Assembly: GCF_019740355.2 (NCBI RefSeq)
Contig: NZ_CP091819.1
Coordinates: 1,116,001 to 1,180,000 of the forward strand
From: Paracrocinitomix mangrovi
Lineage (GTDB): Bacteria > Bacteroidota > Bacteroidia > Flavobacteriales_D > Crocinitomicaceae
Direction of reading: 5' to 3'
Length of the DNA: 64,000 nt
The notes under the pieces are model-generated. The model did not search any database. It saw nothing but the letters and a program-made list of their open reading frames with translations, and was not told where the DNA came from. Shown here one piece after another: positions 16,520 to 25,648 of the stretch. The position numbers and the translations under genes were made by a program. How positions within the stretch are numbered: the stretch's first letter is position 1; each line of letters starts with the position of its first letter.

Positions 16520-17857
16520 ATGTATGAGGTTTTAAAAATACTGAGTCGATTTACGCTTAAAGCTTACTTCAGAAGGATTGATATAAAAGGATTGGATCAA
16601 ATCAAAGAAGGTCCTTACATCTTTATTTCCAATCACCCATCAGCTTTTATGGACCCAGTAGCTGTTGCCACATCCATCAAACCCAAAGTTTACTTTTTAG
16701 CTGCCGGAGAATACATGGGAAAGGGAATTAAGTACTGGTTCATGAACAAGTTTCTGAACATGATCCCTATTTATCGTCCATCAACAATGCCTGAAGATGC
16801 TCACAAAAATGACGCAATTTTTGACAAATGCATTGAACATTTAAAAGCTGGGAAATCAATTATAGTTTTCCCTGAAGGAGCAAGTTTTGCTGAAAGAAAA
16901 ATAAACCCATTAAAAACCGGGGTAGCGAGAATTGTAAGGGCTGCTGAAATTTCTACTGATTTCAAAATAAACATTCGCATCCTTCCTATTGGTCTTAATT
17001 ATAGCGATCCTCACAAATTTAGATCGGATCTCTTTATTAATATTGGTGAACCAATTCAAGCCAGTGATTATTTTACTAAAGAAAACGATAAGGAAGCTGA
17101 AGAAATAAAAGCTCTTACTACCGATATGGAAGCTGCATTGATTAATACAGTTATACATATTGAACAGTATGAACAAGAAGAGTTACTGAGTAGAATACAG
17201 GAATCATATCTAAGGGATTTAAAAACTGAAATGGGAATTGAATTCAAAGATCAGGAAAGTGAATTTGAATTGAATCAAGAAGTTGTAAACGCTATTAATT
17301 ATTTCAAATCTACCAACAGTGATGCCTATGACAAAATGGTAGATGAACTCAACGAATATTTTGAAATTTTACGCACCAATAATATTCACGATAGAGAGTT
17401 AAGGAAGTACAGAGAAAAGCCTCATCTTTCCCAAATATTCTTCATTATTTGGAGTGCGCCTTTATTTCTAATAGGATTTATTGGAAACATTATCCCTTAT
17501 CAAATCACCACATTTGTTCAGAAAAAAATAAATGTAAAAGGAACATTTAAAGGTTCTATTATACTTGCAACGGGAATGGTGATTTTTTCATTTTGGTACA
17601 TTTTAGGTATTGTTTTGTTGTGGAAACTCACTCCCCTAGCCTTTTACAGTTTATTATTACCCGTTGTATTGTATTTAACAGGATTGCAAGCACTTGTGTA
17701 CAGTTCTATTTTAGGCATTCTGCGTTCAAGATATCGACTGAGAAAATTCTTCAAGGCCAACAAGGAATTGCTAGATAAAATCAATTCAAAAAGAAAAATG
17801 CTCATTAATAAATTTCAAGATTTTAGAATAGCTTTTGACAACCGCAAAAATTCTTGA
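16520..17857 (+). CDS. PlsC-family acyltransferase with C-terminal membrane segments
   Basis: A 445-residue lysophospholipid/glycerol-phosphate acyltransferase-like protein. The catalytic block is SNHPSAFMDP (His 39, Asp 45: an HX5D spacing, rather than the HX4D of PlsC), followed by the FPEG motif (residues 117-120) and RILPIGLNY. The HX5D spacing is known in the Gat/Gpt-type subgroup of this superfamily. The N-terminal enzyme half is followed by a helical segment and two or three membrane segments near the C-terminus (about 310-330, 345-370 and 375-400). It probably acylates a glycerolipid at the inner membrane; the exact substrate is not known. Confidence 0.82.
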   Translation: MYEVLKILSRFTLKAYFRRIDIKGLDQIKEGPYIFISNHPSAFMDPVAVATSIKPKVYFLAAGEYMGKGIKYWFMNKFLNMIPIYRPSTMPEDAHKNDAIFDKCIEHLKAGKSIIVFPEGASFAERKINPLKTGVARIVRAAEISTDFKINIRILPIGLNYSDPHKFRSDLFINIGEPIQASDYFTKENDKEAEEIKALTTDMEAALINTVIHIEQYEQEELLSRIQESYLRDLKTEMGIEFKDQESEFELNQEVVNAINYFKSTNSDAYDKMVDELNEYFEILRTNNIHDRELRKYREKPHLSQIFFIIWSAPLFLIGFIGNIIPYQITTFVQKKINVKGTFKGSIILATGMVIFSFWYILGIVLLWKLTPLAFYSLLLPVVLYLTGLQALVYSSILGILRSRYRLRKFFKANKELLDKINSKRKMLINKFQDFRIAFDNRKNS

Positions 17858-17892
17858 TGTAACTTTTAACAGGCCCATCTGTTAATAGAATA

Positions 17893-18846
17893 ATGAGACT
17901 AATCATTTTAACCCTAAATCTACTCATTGTCTTTTATGTCAATGCCGGATGTGAACTTCCATCACATTTAAAAGCACATGCTGACACTTTGCCAAGAGCT
18001 ATTCAAAAGGATCATAAAAAAGTATCTGAATTTCTTGTTAAGCCTTGTAAAAATGAAGCTGAAAAGGTGCAGATTTTCAGTTACTGGATTGCTAAGAACA
18101 TCCGGTATGATTTGAAGCATATGAAACAAATCAACCGAAATAAAATAGCGAGGGAAGTACTGTATTACAGATCTGCTGTTTGTGGCGGATTTTCTAACTT
18201 ACTGAAACAATTTTGTGACAATGAAAATGTACTTTGCTATACCGTTCAAGGAATTGGAAGAGGCAACTTTTTTCAACGATACTTCACCAAGCTAAAATGC
18301 AGACATGCCTGGAATGTTGCTTATGTAGATGGCGAATGGAAATGCCTGGATGTTACCTGGCTAGGACCCGAACTCAAGAGCCCGGAGTTTAAGAAAGATC
18401 TTCAAATGAAATGGATTTTTGAAGATCCGGTTGAGTTCAGTAAATCGCACTTACCTTATGACCCAAGATGGCAACTCATCAAAGATCCCAATACGAAAAA
18501 GGAGTTTTGGAGAAATAAAGACATTGAAGAGCGAAACTATAATTGGAGAGATTCAATAGCTACAATGATCACTTCAGATCAAGTAGAAGCTAAACTTATT
18601 ACTCTCAAGGGCGCATTTATTGAGAATAATGATGCAGAAGCATATATGAATGGAATCATCAACGTTGGCTGGAGATTGGTTGGCGGAACTTATGATTCTC
18701 TCGAGACGATTAGAGCCATTGAAGTATTTCAAATTGCTCAAAACAAATACACAGAATTAAAACCATATAAATCTGACAACAAACATCTGAGCCAAATAAA
18801 ACTGGGGCAACATTTATGCAGAAAAAGATTAGAGATGAAAGAGTAA
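17893..18846 (+). CDS. Secreted transglutaminase-like protein
   Basis: A 317-residue exported protein: signal peptide (residues 1-18) and a transglutaminase/protease-like core with a full Cys-His-Asp triad in order: SAVCGGFSNLL (Cys 97), CRHAWNVAYVDG (His 138) and WKCLDVTW (Asp 153). The preceding WIAKNIRYDLKH helix-strand is also typical. Periplasmic members of this superfamily often act as peptidases, and the specific substrate here is unknown. The C-terminal 130 residues have no motif I recognise. It converges on the metal-uptake operon. Confidence 0.82.
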   Translation: MRLIILTLNLLIVFYVNAGCELPSHLKAHADTLPRAIQKDHKKVSEFLVKPCKNEAEKVQIFSYWIAKNIRYDLKHMKQINRNKIAREVLYYRSAVCGGFSNLLKQFCDNENVLCYTVQGIGRGNFFQRYFTKLKCRHAWNVAYVDGEWKCLDVTWLGPELKSPEFKKDLQMKWIFEDPVEFSKSHLPYDPRWQLIKDPNTKKEFWRNKDIEERNYNWRDSIATMITSDQVEAKLITLKGAFIENNDAEAYMNGIINVGWRLVGGTYDSLETIRAIEVFQIAQNKYTELKPYKSDNKHLSQIKLGQHLCRKRLEMKE

Positions 18847-18867
18847 TTAAGCCTCTGTTTCTATAAC

Positions 18868-19719
18868 TTAAACTTGTTTACTTTTTATCACCACAAATAG
18901 CATTACGATAAAGAAAAGCAAACCAGAGACTGAAATCATTGCCCCGGTAATACTCACATTCATCCAAACTGCAGCATAATATCCGATTACAACTGCTATA
19001 ACTCCAAAGAAAATTGAAAGGGCAAGCATATTCCCCAATTTATGAGTTAAAAGCTGGGCAGTTGCGGCCGGAATTATTAGAAATCCTATCACCAATACTG
19101 CACCAACTACTTCGAATGATACAACTGTCACCAATGACACCATGGCCATCATTAAAAAATGCCAATTCCCCATTTTAATCCCTAATGAAATTCCATAATC
19201 ACGATTAAAAGAAAGTAATTTAAACCCTTTAAATCCGATTGCAGTGATAGTGATTACAACAATTGCAGCTGCCAATTCAATATACAATGCTCTGGGACCC
19301 AAATACAAGTTTTGATCAATGATAATCTTGTCCAAATTAATGAGTGCAATATCCCCATATAAAACACAATCCAAATCAATATCTACATTTCCTTTAAACC
19401 ATCCCGAAATCATGATCATCCCCAATGCAAATAACAAGGTGTAGGTGATTCCAATAGCGGCATCAGATTGAATCTTCACCTTTTTAGATAACCATTCAAT
19501 CATCACTGCAGTTAATACTCCTGTAAAGGCAGCAGCTAGTAATAATAAAGGAGAGGTTCTGTCACCCGAGAATAAATAGGCCACTACGATTCCCGGTAAA
19601 ACAGCATGTGAAATAGCATCTCCTATCAATGACATTTTTCTTAGCACTAAAAACACTCCCAGGATTGCGGCATTAATTGCCACCAAACTTGCCGTTAATA
19701 TGATAAATAAATCATTCAT
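18868..19719 (-). CDS. Metal ABC transporter permease (last gene of the operon)
   Basis: A 283-residue integral membrane permease of the ABC-3 (ZnuB/MntB/TroC) family with about eight membrane segments. Typical family blocks are RKMSLIGDAISHAVLPGIVVAYL near the N-terminus and GAVLVIGFLIIPAATAQLLT in the second half. It overlaps the upstream permease gene by one base. With two permeases, an ATPase and a binding protein in the same operon, it probably forms a heteromeric channel for a divalent metal, as TroC/TroD do. Confidence 0.92.
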   Translation of the reverse strand: MNDLFIILTASLVAINAAILGVFLVLRKMSLIGDAISHAVLPGIVVAYLFSGDRTSPLLLLAAAFTGVLTAVMIEWLSKKVKIQSDAAIGITYTLLFALGMIMISGWFKGNVDIDLDCVLYGDIALINLDKIIIDQNLYLGPRALYIELAAAIVVITITAIGFKGFKLLSFNRDYGISLGIKMGNWHFLMMAMVSLVTVVSFEVVGAVLVIGFLIIPAATAQLLTHKLGNMLALSIFFGVIAVVIGYYAAVWMNVSITGAMISVSGLLFFIVMLFVVIKSKQV

Positions 19720-20999
19720 TAATAATCTTCTTTTGGAATACCATCAATTCCTAATTCTCTTTCTAGTTCCTTTTCTATTTCAGGCGTGATAATGTGCTCT
19801 ATAGCTTCAGCTCCAGAATGCACATGATCTGTATCTATTTGTGTTCTTTTGAGTAAATACTGCTCCCATAATCTATGGAGTTTAACAACTCTTTGACTTT
19901 CAAATATTCCTCCCTCAGTTAACTGATATTTATTATCAACTTTTTTAATGAATCCCTCTTTAATTAGCAGCTTTAGTCCCTTCATCATAACGGCTGTATC
20001 AAAGTTTCGAACACTCAATAAATCTTCAATAGAGATGGCCAAATTCATTTCATGATTACCTTGATTTTCATGAAATTGATAAATGGCTTTCAAAATATTT
20101 TCATGAAGTATTTTTCTATTGTTTTTAATTGTCCTTTTGTATTTACTTATCAATCCTTTACCGGGGGCAATTACAATAGAAACGAATACGAAGAATGCCA
20201 AAAACACCACTACCCAAGGTCCGGTTGGCATTCCTGAATTAGCATAGGAAACATAAGCTCCTCCTATTCCTGAAACCACAGAAATTATGGCAGCAAAAAC
20301 CAGTATCTTTTTTAAGTAATGAGTCCACATACGTGCTGTGGCTGCAGGTGTAATGATTAATGCAGATATCAGAACAACGCCTAAAGCCTGGATTCCGGCA
20401 GCAATTGCCAAAACCGTTAATGAGGTCATGAAAAATGAAATCAACTTCTCAGGCAATCCTACAGATTGAGCAAATTCATGGTTAAATGACACCACAATAA
20501 ACGCGCGGTAAAAAAGGATGATCATCAATAAAATGACAAGAAATATTACTCCTACCACCCAAATATCAGCTCTTGTGATTGCAGCTGCTTGCCCAAATAA
20601 AAAATGATCCAAACCTGCATGTTTTCCTGTTCCGGATTTTTGAATGTATGTAAGTAATACAATTCCTAAAGCAAAGAAGGTAGACAAAACGATACCAATT
20701 GCAGCATCTTGCTTCACCTTAGTTTTAGATACGATCAAGTCTACCGCAAAAGTGGATAACCATCCGGATACAAATGCTCCCGCCAATAAATAAGGCAAAC
20801 TTTTTTCACCTGCTGCTAGAAAACCTAAACAAATTCCGGGCAATAGTGAATGTGCTATAGCATCACCTATCAGGGATCTTTTTCGCAAATAGGCAAAAGT
20901 ACCAATCAAAGCTGTAGACGAATTAATGAAGAGCATTCCCAATAAAACGTAAACAACATTGGGATCTTTAAATGATATGAAATCTATAAACTCCTGCAT
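19719..20999 (-). CDS. Metal ABC transporter permease fused to a DtxR-like regulatory module
   Basis: A 426-residue protein: an ABC-3 family permease (about 1-285, with RKRSLIGDAIAHSLLPGICLG and GVVLISALIITPAATARMWT) followed by a cytoplasmic extension of about 140 residues. The extension reads as a winged helix (ISIEDLLSVRNFDTAVMMKG, LIKEGFIKKVDNKYQLTEGG) and a DtxR dimerisation/metal-binding-like region (VVKLHRLWEQYLLKRTQ and AEAIEHIITPEIEKELERELG), resembling the free regulator encoded at 22716-23405. The recognition helix looks shortened, so DNA binding is not assured; it may be an on-board metal sensor. Such fusions occur in Bacteroidota Mn/Fe transporters. Confidence 0.9.
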   Translation of the reverse strand: MQEFIDFISFKDPNVVYVLLGMLFINSSTALIGTFAYLRKRSLIGDAIAHSLLPGICLGFLAAGEKSLPYLLAGAFVSGWLSTFAVDLIVSKTKVKQDAAIGIVLSTFFALGIVLLTYIQKSGTGKHAGLDHFLFGQAAAITRADIWVVGVIFLVILLMIILFYRAFIVVSFNHEFAQSVGLPEKLISFFMTSLTVLAIAAGIQALGVVLISALIITPAATARMWTHYLKKILVFAAIISVVSGIGGAYVSYANSGMPTGPWVVVFLAFFVFVSIVIAPGKGLISKYKRTIKNNRKILHENILKAIYQFHENQGNHEMNLAISIEDLLSVRNFDTAVMMKGLKLLIKEGFIKKVDNKYQLTEGGIFESQRVVKLHRLWEQYLLKRTQIDTDHVHSGAEAIEHIITPEIEKELERELGIDGIPKEDY

Positions 21000-21001
21000 A
21001 T

Positions 21002-21793
21002 CTATAAGTCAACATCTTTTTCTCTGATTGGAAACTCAGTTTTCTTAATTATTTCTACCACTTTGGATAATAGGGTCAACTGACCACCATAGGCGTTTGA
21101 AAGGTTTTCTTTTGTCAATACTTCAGACAACTCTCCTTTGGCGATTAATCTGGTATTCAATAAAACCAAATAGTCAAAGTATTCAGATACAGTTTGTAGA
21201 TCGTGATGAATTATCAGCACAGTCTTTCCTTCTTCTCGCATCTCCTGTAAAATGGCAAGAATTGAACTTTCAGTAGCCGCATCTACTCCAACAAATGGCT
21301 CATCCATTAAATAAAGTTCTGCTTTTTGAGCGAGTGCTCTGGCAATGAAAACTCTTTGTTGCTGCCCACCTGAAAGCTGTGAAATTTGTCTGTTTTTGAA
21401 TTCAGTTAAGCCAACTTTCTCAATGGCATTATCCACAATTTCTTTATCCGCTTTATTGGCTCTTTTAAACAAGTTTGATTTTCTGTACCTACCCATCATC
21501 ACCACATCATACACAGATGCCGGAAAATCCCAATCTACAGTTGTTCTTTGTGGAACATAGGCCACTCTTTCTCTCACTTCGTCCAAAGATTTATTAAATA
21601 CTTTAACATAGCCTGAAGAAGGGTGCAGCAACCCCATAATTGCTTTGAGTAAAGTTGTTTTACCAGAACCATTTGGACCAATAACTCCAATTATTTTTCC
21701 ACTTGGCAACTCAAAGTCGATATCCCATAAAACAGGACCGGCTCCGTAACTTACTGTTAGGTTGTGAACTTCTATAGAAATTGGTTCTTTCAT
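21002..21793 (-). CDS. Metal ABC transporter ATP-binding protein
   Basis: A 263-residue ABC ATPase with Walker A GPNGSGKTTLLKAIMG (about 38-53), Q-loop YVPQRTTVDWDFP, signature LSGGQQQR (about 140-147) and Walker B LYLMDEPFVGVD, followed by the H-loop IIHHDLQTV. The VDWDFP segment after the Q-loop is typical of Mn/Zn/Fe transporters of the cluster C/A-1 family. Its start overlaps the binding-protein stop by four bases (ATGA), and it is 2 bases upstream of the fused permease, so the subunits are coupled in translation. Confidence 0.95.
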   Translation of the reverse strand: MKEPISIEVHNLTVSYGAGPVLWDIDFELPSGKIIGVIGPNGSGKTTLLKAIMGLLHPSSGYVKVFNKSLDEVRERVAYVPQRTTVDWDFPASVYDVVMMGRYRKSNLFKRANKADKEIVDNAIEKVGLTEFKNRQISQLSGGQQQRVFIARALAQKAELYLMDEPFVGVDAATESSILAILQEMREEGKTVLIIHHDLQTVSEYFDYLVLLNTRLIAKGELSEVLTKENLSNAYGGQLTLLSKVVEIIKKTEFPIREKDVDL

Positions 21794-22710
21794 TTTAATC
21801 CCTCCACTATTGTGATAGCATTTTCCTTAATCATTCCAATATAGGTTCCCCCTTTGGTTCCGGGTTCTCCCAAAGCATCTGAAAACAAAGGACCATCAAT
21901 TGCTACATTGTATTTTTTGGCTTTACATCCATCTACTATTGATTGAGCTGTTTTATCTGATGTTGACGTTTCAATAAACACTGACTTTATTTTATTGTCA
22001 ATAACATAATCAACCATATCAGAGATTTCTTTTAATCCTACTTCAGATAGCGTAGAAATTCCCTGAATCCCCTTAACGTGAACATCATATCTTCTACCGA
22101 AATAAGAAAAGGCATCATGGGAAGTCACTAAAATTCTGGTAGATTTTTCTACTCCCTCCAGTTCAGTTTTAATCCACTTATCTGCCTCCTCAACCTCATC
22201 AAAATAACGATCGTAATTATCTTTGTAATAATGATTATTAGCGGTATCAATCCTTCCTAATTCTTTAGTTATTTGCCACATTCCGGTCATCCACAATTTT
22301 GTATCAAACCAGATGTGCGGATCATAAGCATCATCTGAATCTGCAGACTTTATTAAATCTGCTTTATCAATACCATCTGAAACAAAAAGCACTGGTTTTT
22401 CTCTACCATATTTTTCAAGCGTTTCAGCCATTTTTCCTTCTAAATGCAATCCATTTGCAACGATCACATCAGCCTGATCCAATAGCTCAACATCCCCTGG
22501 AGTTACTTTATAAACATGAGGATCTGTTCCAGGTCCCATAATAGAACTTACTTCTGCACTATCACCTACAATATTGCTAAGACAATCTTCAATAATTCCA
22601 GTTGTTGCAACAATGTGAAGCGGTTCTTCAGGATTTTGCTCCTTGTCATCATCTAACCTACATGAAAACAACACTAAACCAACAATAAATATGTACCAAT
22701 TTTTATTCAT
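21790..22710 (-). CDS. TroA-like metal-binding lipoprotein of the ABC transporter
   Basis: A 306-residue solute-binding protein of the cluster A-I family. Start ATG 22710 gives a lipoprotein signal peptide with lipobox LFSC (Cys 17). Four metal ligands line up with Treponema TroA: His 65 (TDPHVYKVT), His 132 (YDPHIWFD), His 198 (SHDAFSYF) and Asp 278 (LFSDALG), compared with TroA His 68, His 133, His 199 and Asp 279. TroA binds Zn and Mn; the DtxR-type regulator in the operon suggests Mn or Fe control, but the metal is not proved. The His-rich loop of ZnuA is absent, which argues somewhat against a dedicated Zn scavenger. Confidence 0.93.
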   Translation of the reverse strand: MNKNWYIFIVGLVLFSCRLDDDKEQNPEEPLHIVATTGIIEDCLSNIVGDSAEVSSIMGPGTDPHVYKVTPGDVELLDQADVIVANGLHLEGKMAETLEKYGREKPVLFVSDGIDKADLIKSADSDDAYDPHIWFDTKLWMTGMWQITKELGRIDTANNHYYKDNYDRYFDEVEEADKWIKTELEGVEKSTRILVTSHDAFSYFGRRYDVHVKGIQGISTLSEVGLKEISDMVDYVIDNKIKSVFIETSTSDKTAQSIVDGCKAKKYNVAIDGPLFSDALGEPGTKGGTYIGMIKENAITIVEGLK

Positions 22711-22715
22711 TTTAA

Positions 22716-23405
22716 TCAAAGTTTTGATTTGAATTTTACACCTAAATTTTCTGTTACTTTTTTGGAAAGACTGATTTTCTCTCCTTTGTTTATTTGCACA
22801 ATCATTGACTCGTCAAAAGTGATGCGATTATGAATGACAATCTCCGAACCAATATTAAGACCGATTTCATCTAGATATTTTAACAGTTCCAAAGAGTTTT
22901 CATTTACACTTACCAATTGTACCACCGAATTAATTGCTGCATCACATAAATCAACCATAGATTCCTGATAATCTATATTTCCCTCTTTATCAGGTATTGG
23001 ATCACCATGTGGATCAAATTTTGGGTGATTTAATAAACGATCAATTCCATCTACTAATTTGACTGATTTTATATGCTCTAATTGTTCTGCGACATCATGC
23101 ACTTCATCCCATCCGAAATTGAGTTTGTTTACCAAAAAAGTCTCCCACAACCTGTGTTTGCGGATAATTTGAATAGCAATTCTTTCACCTTCTGCAGTTA
23201 AACCGCATCCTTTATATTTTTGATAGGCTACCAGTTTCTTAATTTTAAGTTTTTGCAACATATCAGTTATGGAAGATGCTTTTGCATCCAATTTATCCGC
23301 CAGTGCATTGGTAGACACCTTAAGCTTTTCCTGTCCGGCCAAATGAAATATTTCTTTCAAATAGTTTTCTTCGGCCTGTGTTAATAAAGACTTTGTTCCT
23401 GCCAT
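22716..23405 (-). CDS. DtxR/MntR-family metal-dependent transcriptional regulator
   Basis: A 229-residue regulator with three parts: winged helix-turn-helix (about 1-75, AEENYLKEIFHLAG and TNALADKLDAKASSITDMLQKL as recognition helix), a dimerisation and metal-binding domain (about 75-145, IAIQIIRKHRLWETFLVNKL and EVHDVAEQLEHI containing the Glu/His ligands), and a C-terminal FeoA/SH3-like domain (about 160-229). It is probably a Mn or Fe responsive repressor. It is encoded in the operon it likely controls: a DtxR-type palindrome sits in the promoter at 25649-25664. It starts 1 base after the receptor gene stop. Confidence 0.92.
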   Translation of the reverse strand: MAGTKSLLTQAEENYLKEIFHLAGQEKLKVSTNALADKLDAKASSITDMLQKLKIKKLVAYQKYKGCGLTAEGERIAIQIIRKHRLWETFLVNKLNFGWDEVHDVAEQLEHIKSVKLVDGIDRLLNHPKFDPHGDPIPDKEGNIDYQESMVDLCDAAINSVVQLVSVNENSLELLKYLDEIGLNIGSEIVIHNRITFDESMIVQINKGEKISLSKKVTENLGVKFKSKL

Positions 23406-23406
23406 C

Positions 23407-25611
23407 TTATTTTCTTTTAATATTCCATCTAATTCCTAAAAAGAATCTTCTTACCTGTAAAGGACCAAAAGCATATGAAGTGTCAAAATTGTCTCCATAG
23501 GGATTCATTGGGTCAATTAAAGGTGAAGGCTGGGTGTAGTTAAATATGTTTTTGATTCCTGTGTACAATTCCAAATTGATATTTTTAAACGACTTCGTCA
23601 CTTGAACATTTTGAATGGTATACCAAGGAGATTGATCAGGTCTGTCAAATGGTTCAGCAAAATCAGGCAAACGTTGCGGTCCCATTACTCTGCCTTGATA
23701 GGCAAATTCAAGTCCGATTTTTTTCCAATTAAAGTTTACACCAAAAGTTCCGGAGAATTTAGGCGCAAAAAACTGCTGTTCTTTAACTGATAAATTGTTA
23801 CTGTCTTTAGTCATCTCAAAGACCTCCATTAATGTAACTCCCATCCTTACCCTTAGGGGAATTGAAAAAGCATGATTAATAGATGCCGATATCCCACGAC
23901 TTATCCCATAACCGGACAAATTTTGATAGACAATCAAATTAGGATTCTGGTCAAAATCCGGTATTATTTTGTTTTGGAAATAGGTATAAAAAAGGTCCAA
24001 ATCAAAGTTTCCGTAACCCTTAAATGCGTATGAATGATTAAAATTGAGCGTTGCATTATGAGATCTTTCTGGTTTTAACTCTTCTAAAATAACGACATCT
24101 CTTGCACCGGAAACAAAAGCATGATCCTCTGTAAACAAATGCACTTGTCTAAATCCTGTTCCATAATTGAATCGCAAGGCTGTTGTTGAACCAAATTGTT
24201 GCTTTAAACTGAATCTAGGTGAAAATATTAAACCGTGATTAAAATGGTAATCCAACCTAACTCCTCCAAGCAATTTCAATCGATCTGTTACATCAAACTC
24301 ATCTTGAATAAAAACTCCAGGAACATAAGTGTTTTCATCTGTATTAGATGGTGTATTATCTTGATAAATTTGATAACGATTAGACAGCCCGGCAATCATG
24401 TAATGACGCTTAGCCAACTTTTGAGACCAAACAAAATTTGAAAAGTAAACCTGTTGTTGGGCTTTATAGCTCACATCTCCATAGTAAGAATCTTGTTCGT
24501 GATAATTTGCTGAAAAATCTAATTTGAAATTCCTTTTTACTGTAGGAATGATAAAGGAACCAATTAACTCAACCCTTTTGGTAAGAATGCTTTCACCATA
24601 AACAGAATCAGAGGCTCTATCCTCTTTTGTCCAATGCAAAACACCGCCAAATCTATCTTCAAAATAATATCTTGCAGCTAAATTGAGTAAATCCTTGTTG
24701 TCTTTGGTTTTAAATTGCCATTTGTTAAACAACGAAATACGGTTGTTTAGTGGAATATCAGTAAATCCATCCTGATTGTGATCAAGTTTTCTATTGTTAA
24801 AATAATAATCACCAGAAAAAGTTGTAAAAACTCTCTTAGATAGTTGAGGAGTAATTGAAAAATCTGTTGTCAATTCTTGATGCGTATTGTAATTTGCATC
24901 TACCTCAAAAAGTGCCGACTCTTCAGGTGATTTTGTAATAATGTTTACTACACCTCCAACGGCTTCTGTTCCATATAAAGTAGACGAAGGCCCTTTTACA
25001 ATTTCAACTCTATCTATCAGTGAAGTAGGAATCCCATTAAAACCATACACAGAAGACAATCCTGAAACTATTGGCATTCCATCAATTAAAACCAAGGTAT
25101 ATGGTCCTTCCATTCCATTAATGTGAATATCATTTGTACCGCAAACACCACAATTAACTTGTTCTTGAACACCATTAACTGTTTGCATGGCTTCAATCAC
25201 AGAATAAACCGGTGATCCTTTAAAAAAGGATTGTGACAAAACTTCAATTTTAACGGGTGAATTTGCAATGGAAGTCTCTCGCATAGTACCTGTCACTACA
25301 ACCGTATTTAATTGCAATTCATTATCCTCTAATTCAATTTGAAGATCAGTGATGTTTTTATTGAGATTAACTTTTTGCTGAAAGTCTTTATAACCTACAG
25401 CCTTTACATTTAATTCATATTCACCTAAAGGAATATTTTCAAAACTGAAATCACCTTCTTCATTTGATAAAACCGAAAAGCGATCACTTAAAATCACTTT
25501 GGCAAAAGAAACTGCACGACCATTAGACGCAATGTGACCATTGAACTGAAATGACTGATTAAAGCCGTAGACAGCAGAAAACAAAAGGAATATCAAAAAT
25601 ATTATTTTCAC
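23407..25611 (-). CDS. TonB-dependent outer membrane receptor of the metal-uptake operon
   Basis: A 734-residue TonB-dependent receptor. In order: signal peptide (1-18), CarboxypepD_reg-like domain (about 20-100), a TonB-box-like VVVTGTM (104-110), plug domain (about 115-225, VLIDGMPIVSGLSSVYG and EIVKGPSSTLYGTEAVGGVVNIITK) and a 22-stranded-type barrel ending in the C-terminal RRFFLGIRWNIKRK. The plug contains an unusual Cys pair, NCGVCG (Cys 154, Cys 157), that I recall in Bacteroidota receptors next to metal regulators. As first gene of the operon it probably brings a metal complex into the periplasm for the TroA-like protein. Substrate not known. Confidence 0.93.
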   Translation of the reverse strand: MKIIFLIFLLFSAVYGFNQSFQFNGHIASNGRAVSFAKVILSDRFSVLSNEEGDFSFENIPLGEYELNVKAVGYKDFQQKVNLNKNITDLQIELEDNELQLNTVVVTGTMRETSIANSPVKIEVLSQSFFKGSPVYSVIEAMQTVNGVQEQVNCGVCGTNDIHINGMEGPYTLVLIDGMPIVSGLSSVYGFNGIPTSLIDRVEIVKGPSSTLYGTEAVGGVVNIITKSPEESALFEVDANYNTHQELTTDFSITPQLSKRVFTTFSGDYYFNNRKLDHNQDGFTDIPLNNRISLFNKWQFKTKDNKDLLNLAARYYFEDRFGGVLHWTKEDRASDSVYGESILTKRVELIGSFIIPTVKRNFKLDFSANYHEQDSYYGDVSYKAQQQVYFSNFVWSQKLAKRHYMIAGLSNRYQIYQDNTPSNTDENTYVPGVFIQDEFDVTDRLKLLGGVRLDYHFNHGLIFSPRFSLKQQFGSTTALRFNYGTGFRQVHLFTEDHAFVSGARDVVILEELKPERSHNATLNFNHSYAFKGYGNFDLDLFYTYFQNKIIPDFDQNPNLIVYQNLSGYGISRGISASINHAFSIPLRVRMGVTLMEVFEMTKDSNNLSVKEQQFFAPKFSGTFGVNFNWKKIGLEFAYQGRVMGPQRLPDFAEPFDRPDQSPWYTIQNVQVTKSFKNINLELYTGIKNIFNYTQPSPLIDPMNPYGDNFDTSYAFGPLQVRRFFLGIRWNIKRK

Positions 25612-25630
25612 CTTTTAAAAATTTCTTTTA

Positions 25631-25638
25631 CAAATATA
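25631..25638 (-). promoter_or_regulatory. Metal-uptake operon -7 element (TATATTTG)
   Basis: Exact TANNTTTG on the minus strand 19 bases before the receptor ATG. Its spacer and -33 region coincide with the DtxR-type palindrome at 25649-25664. Confidence 0.6.
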
Positions 25639-25648
25639 TAAATTTATT

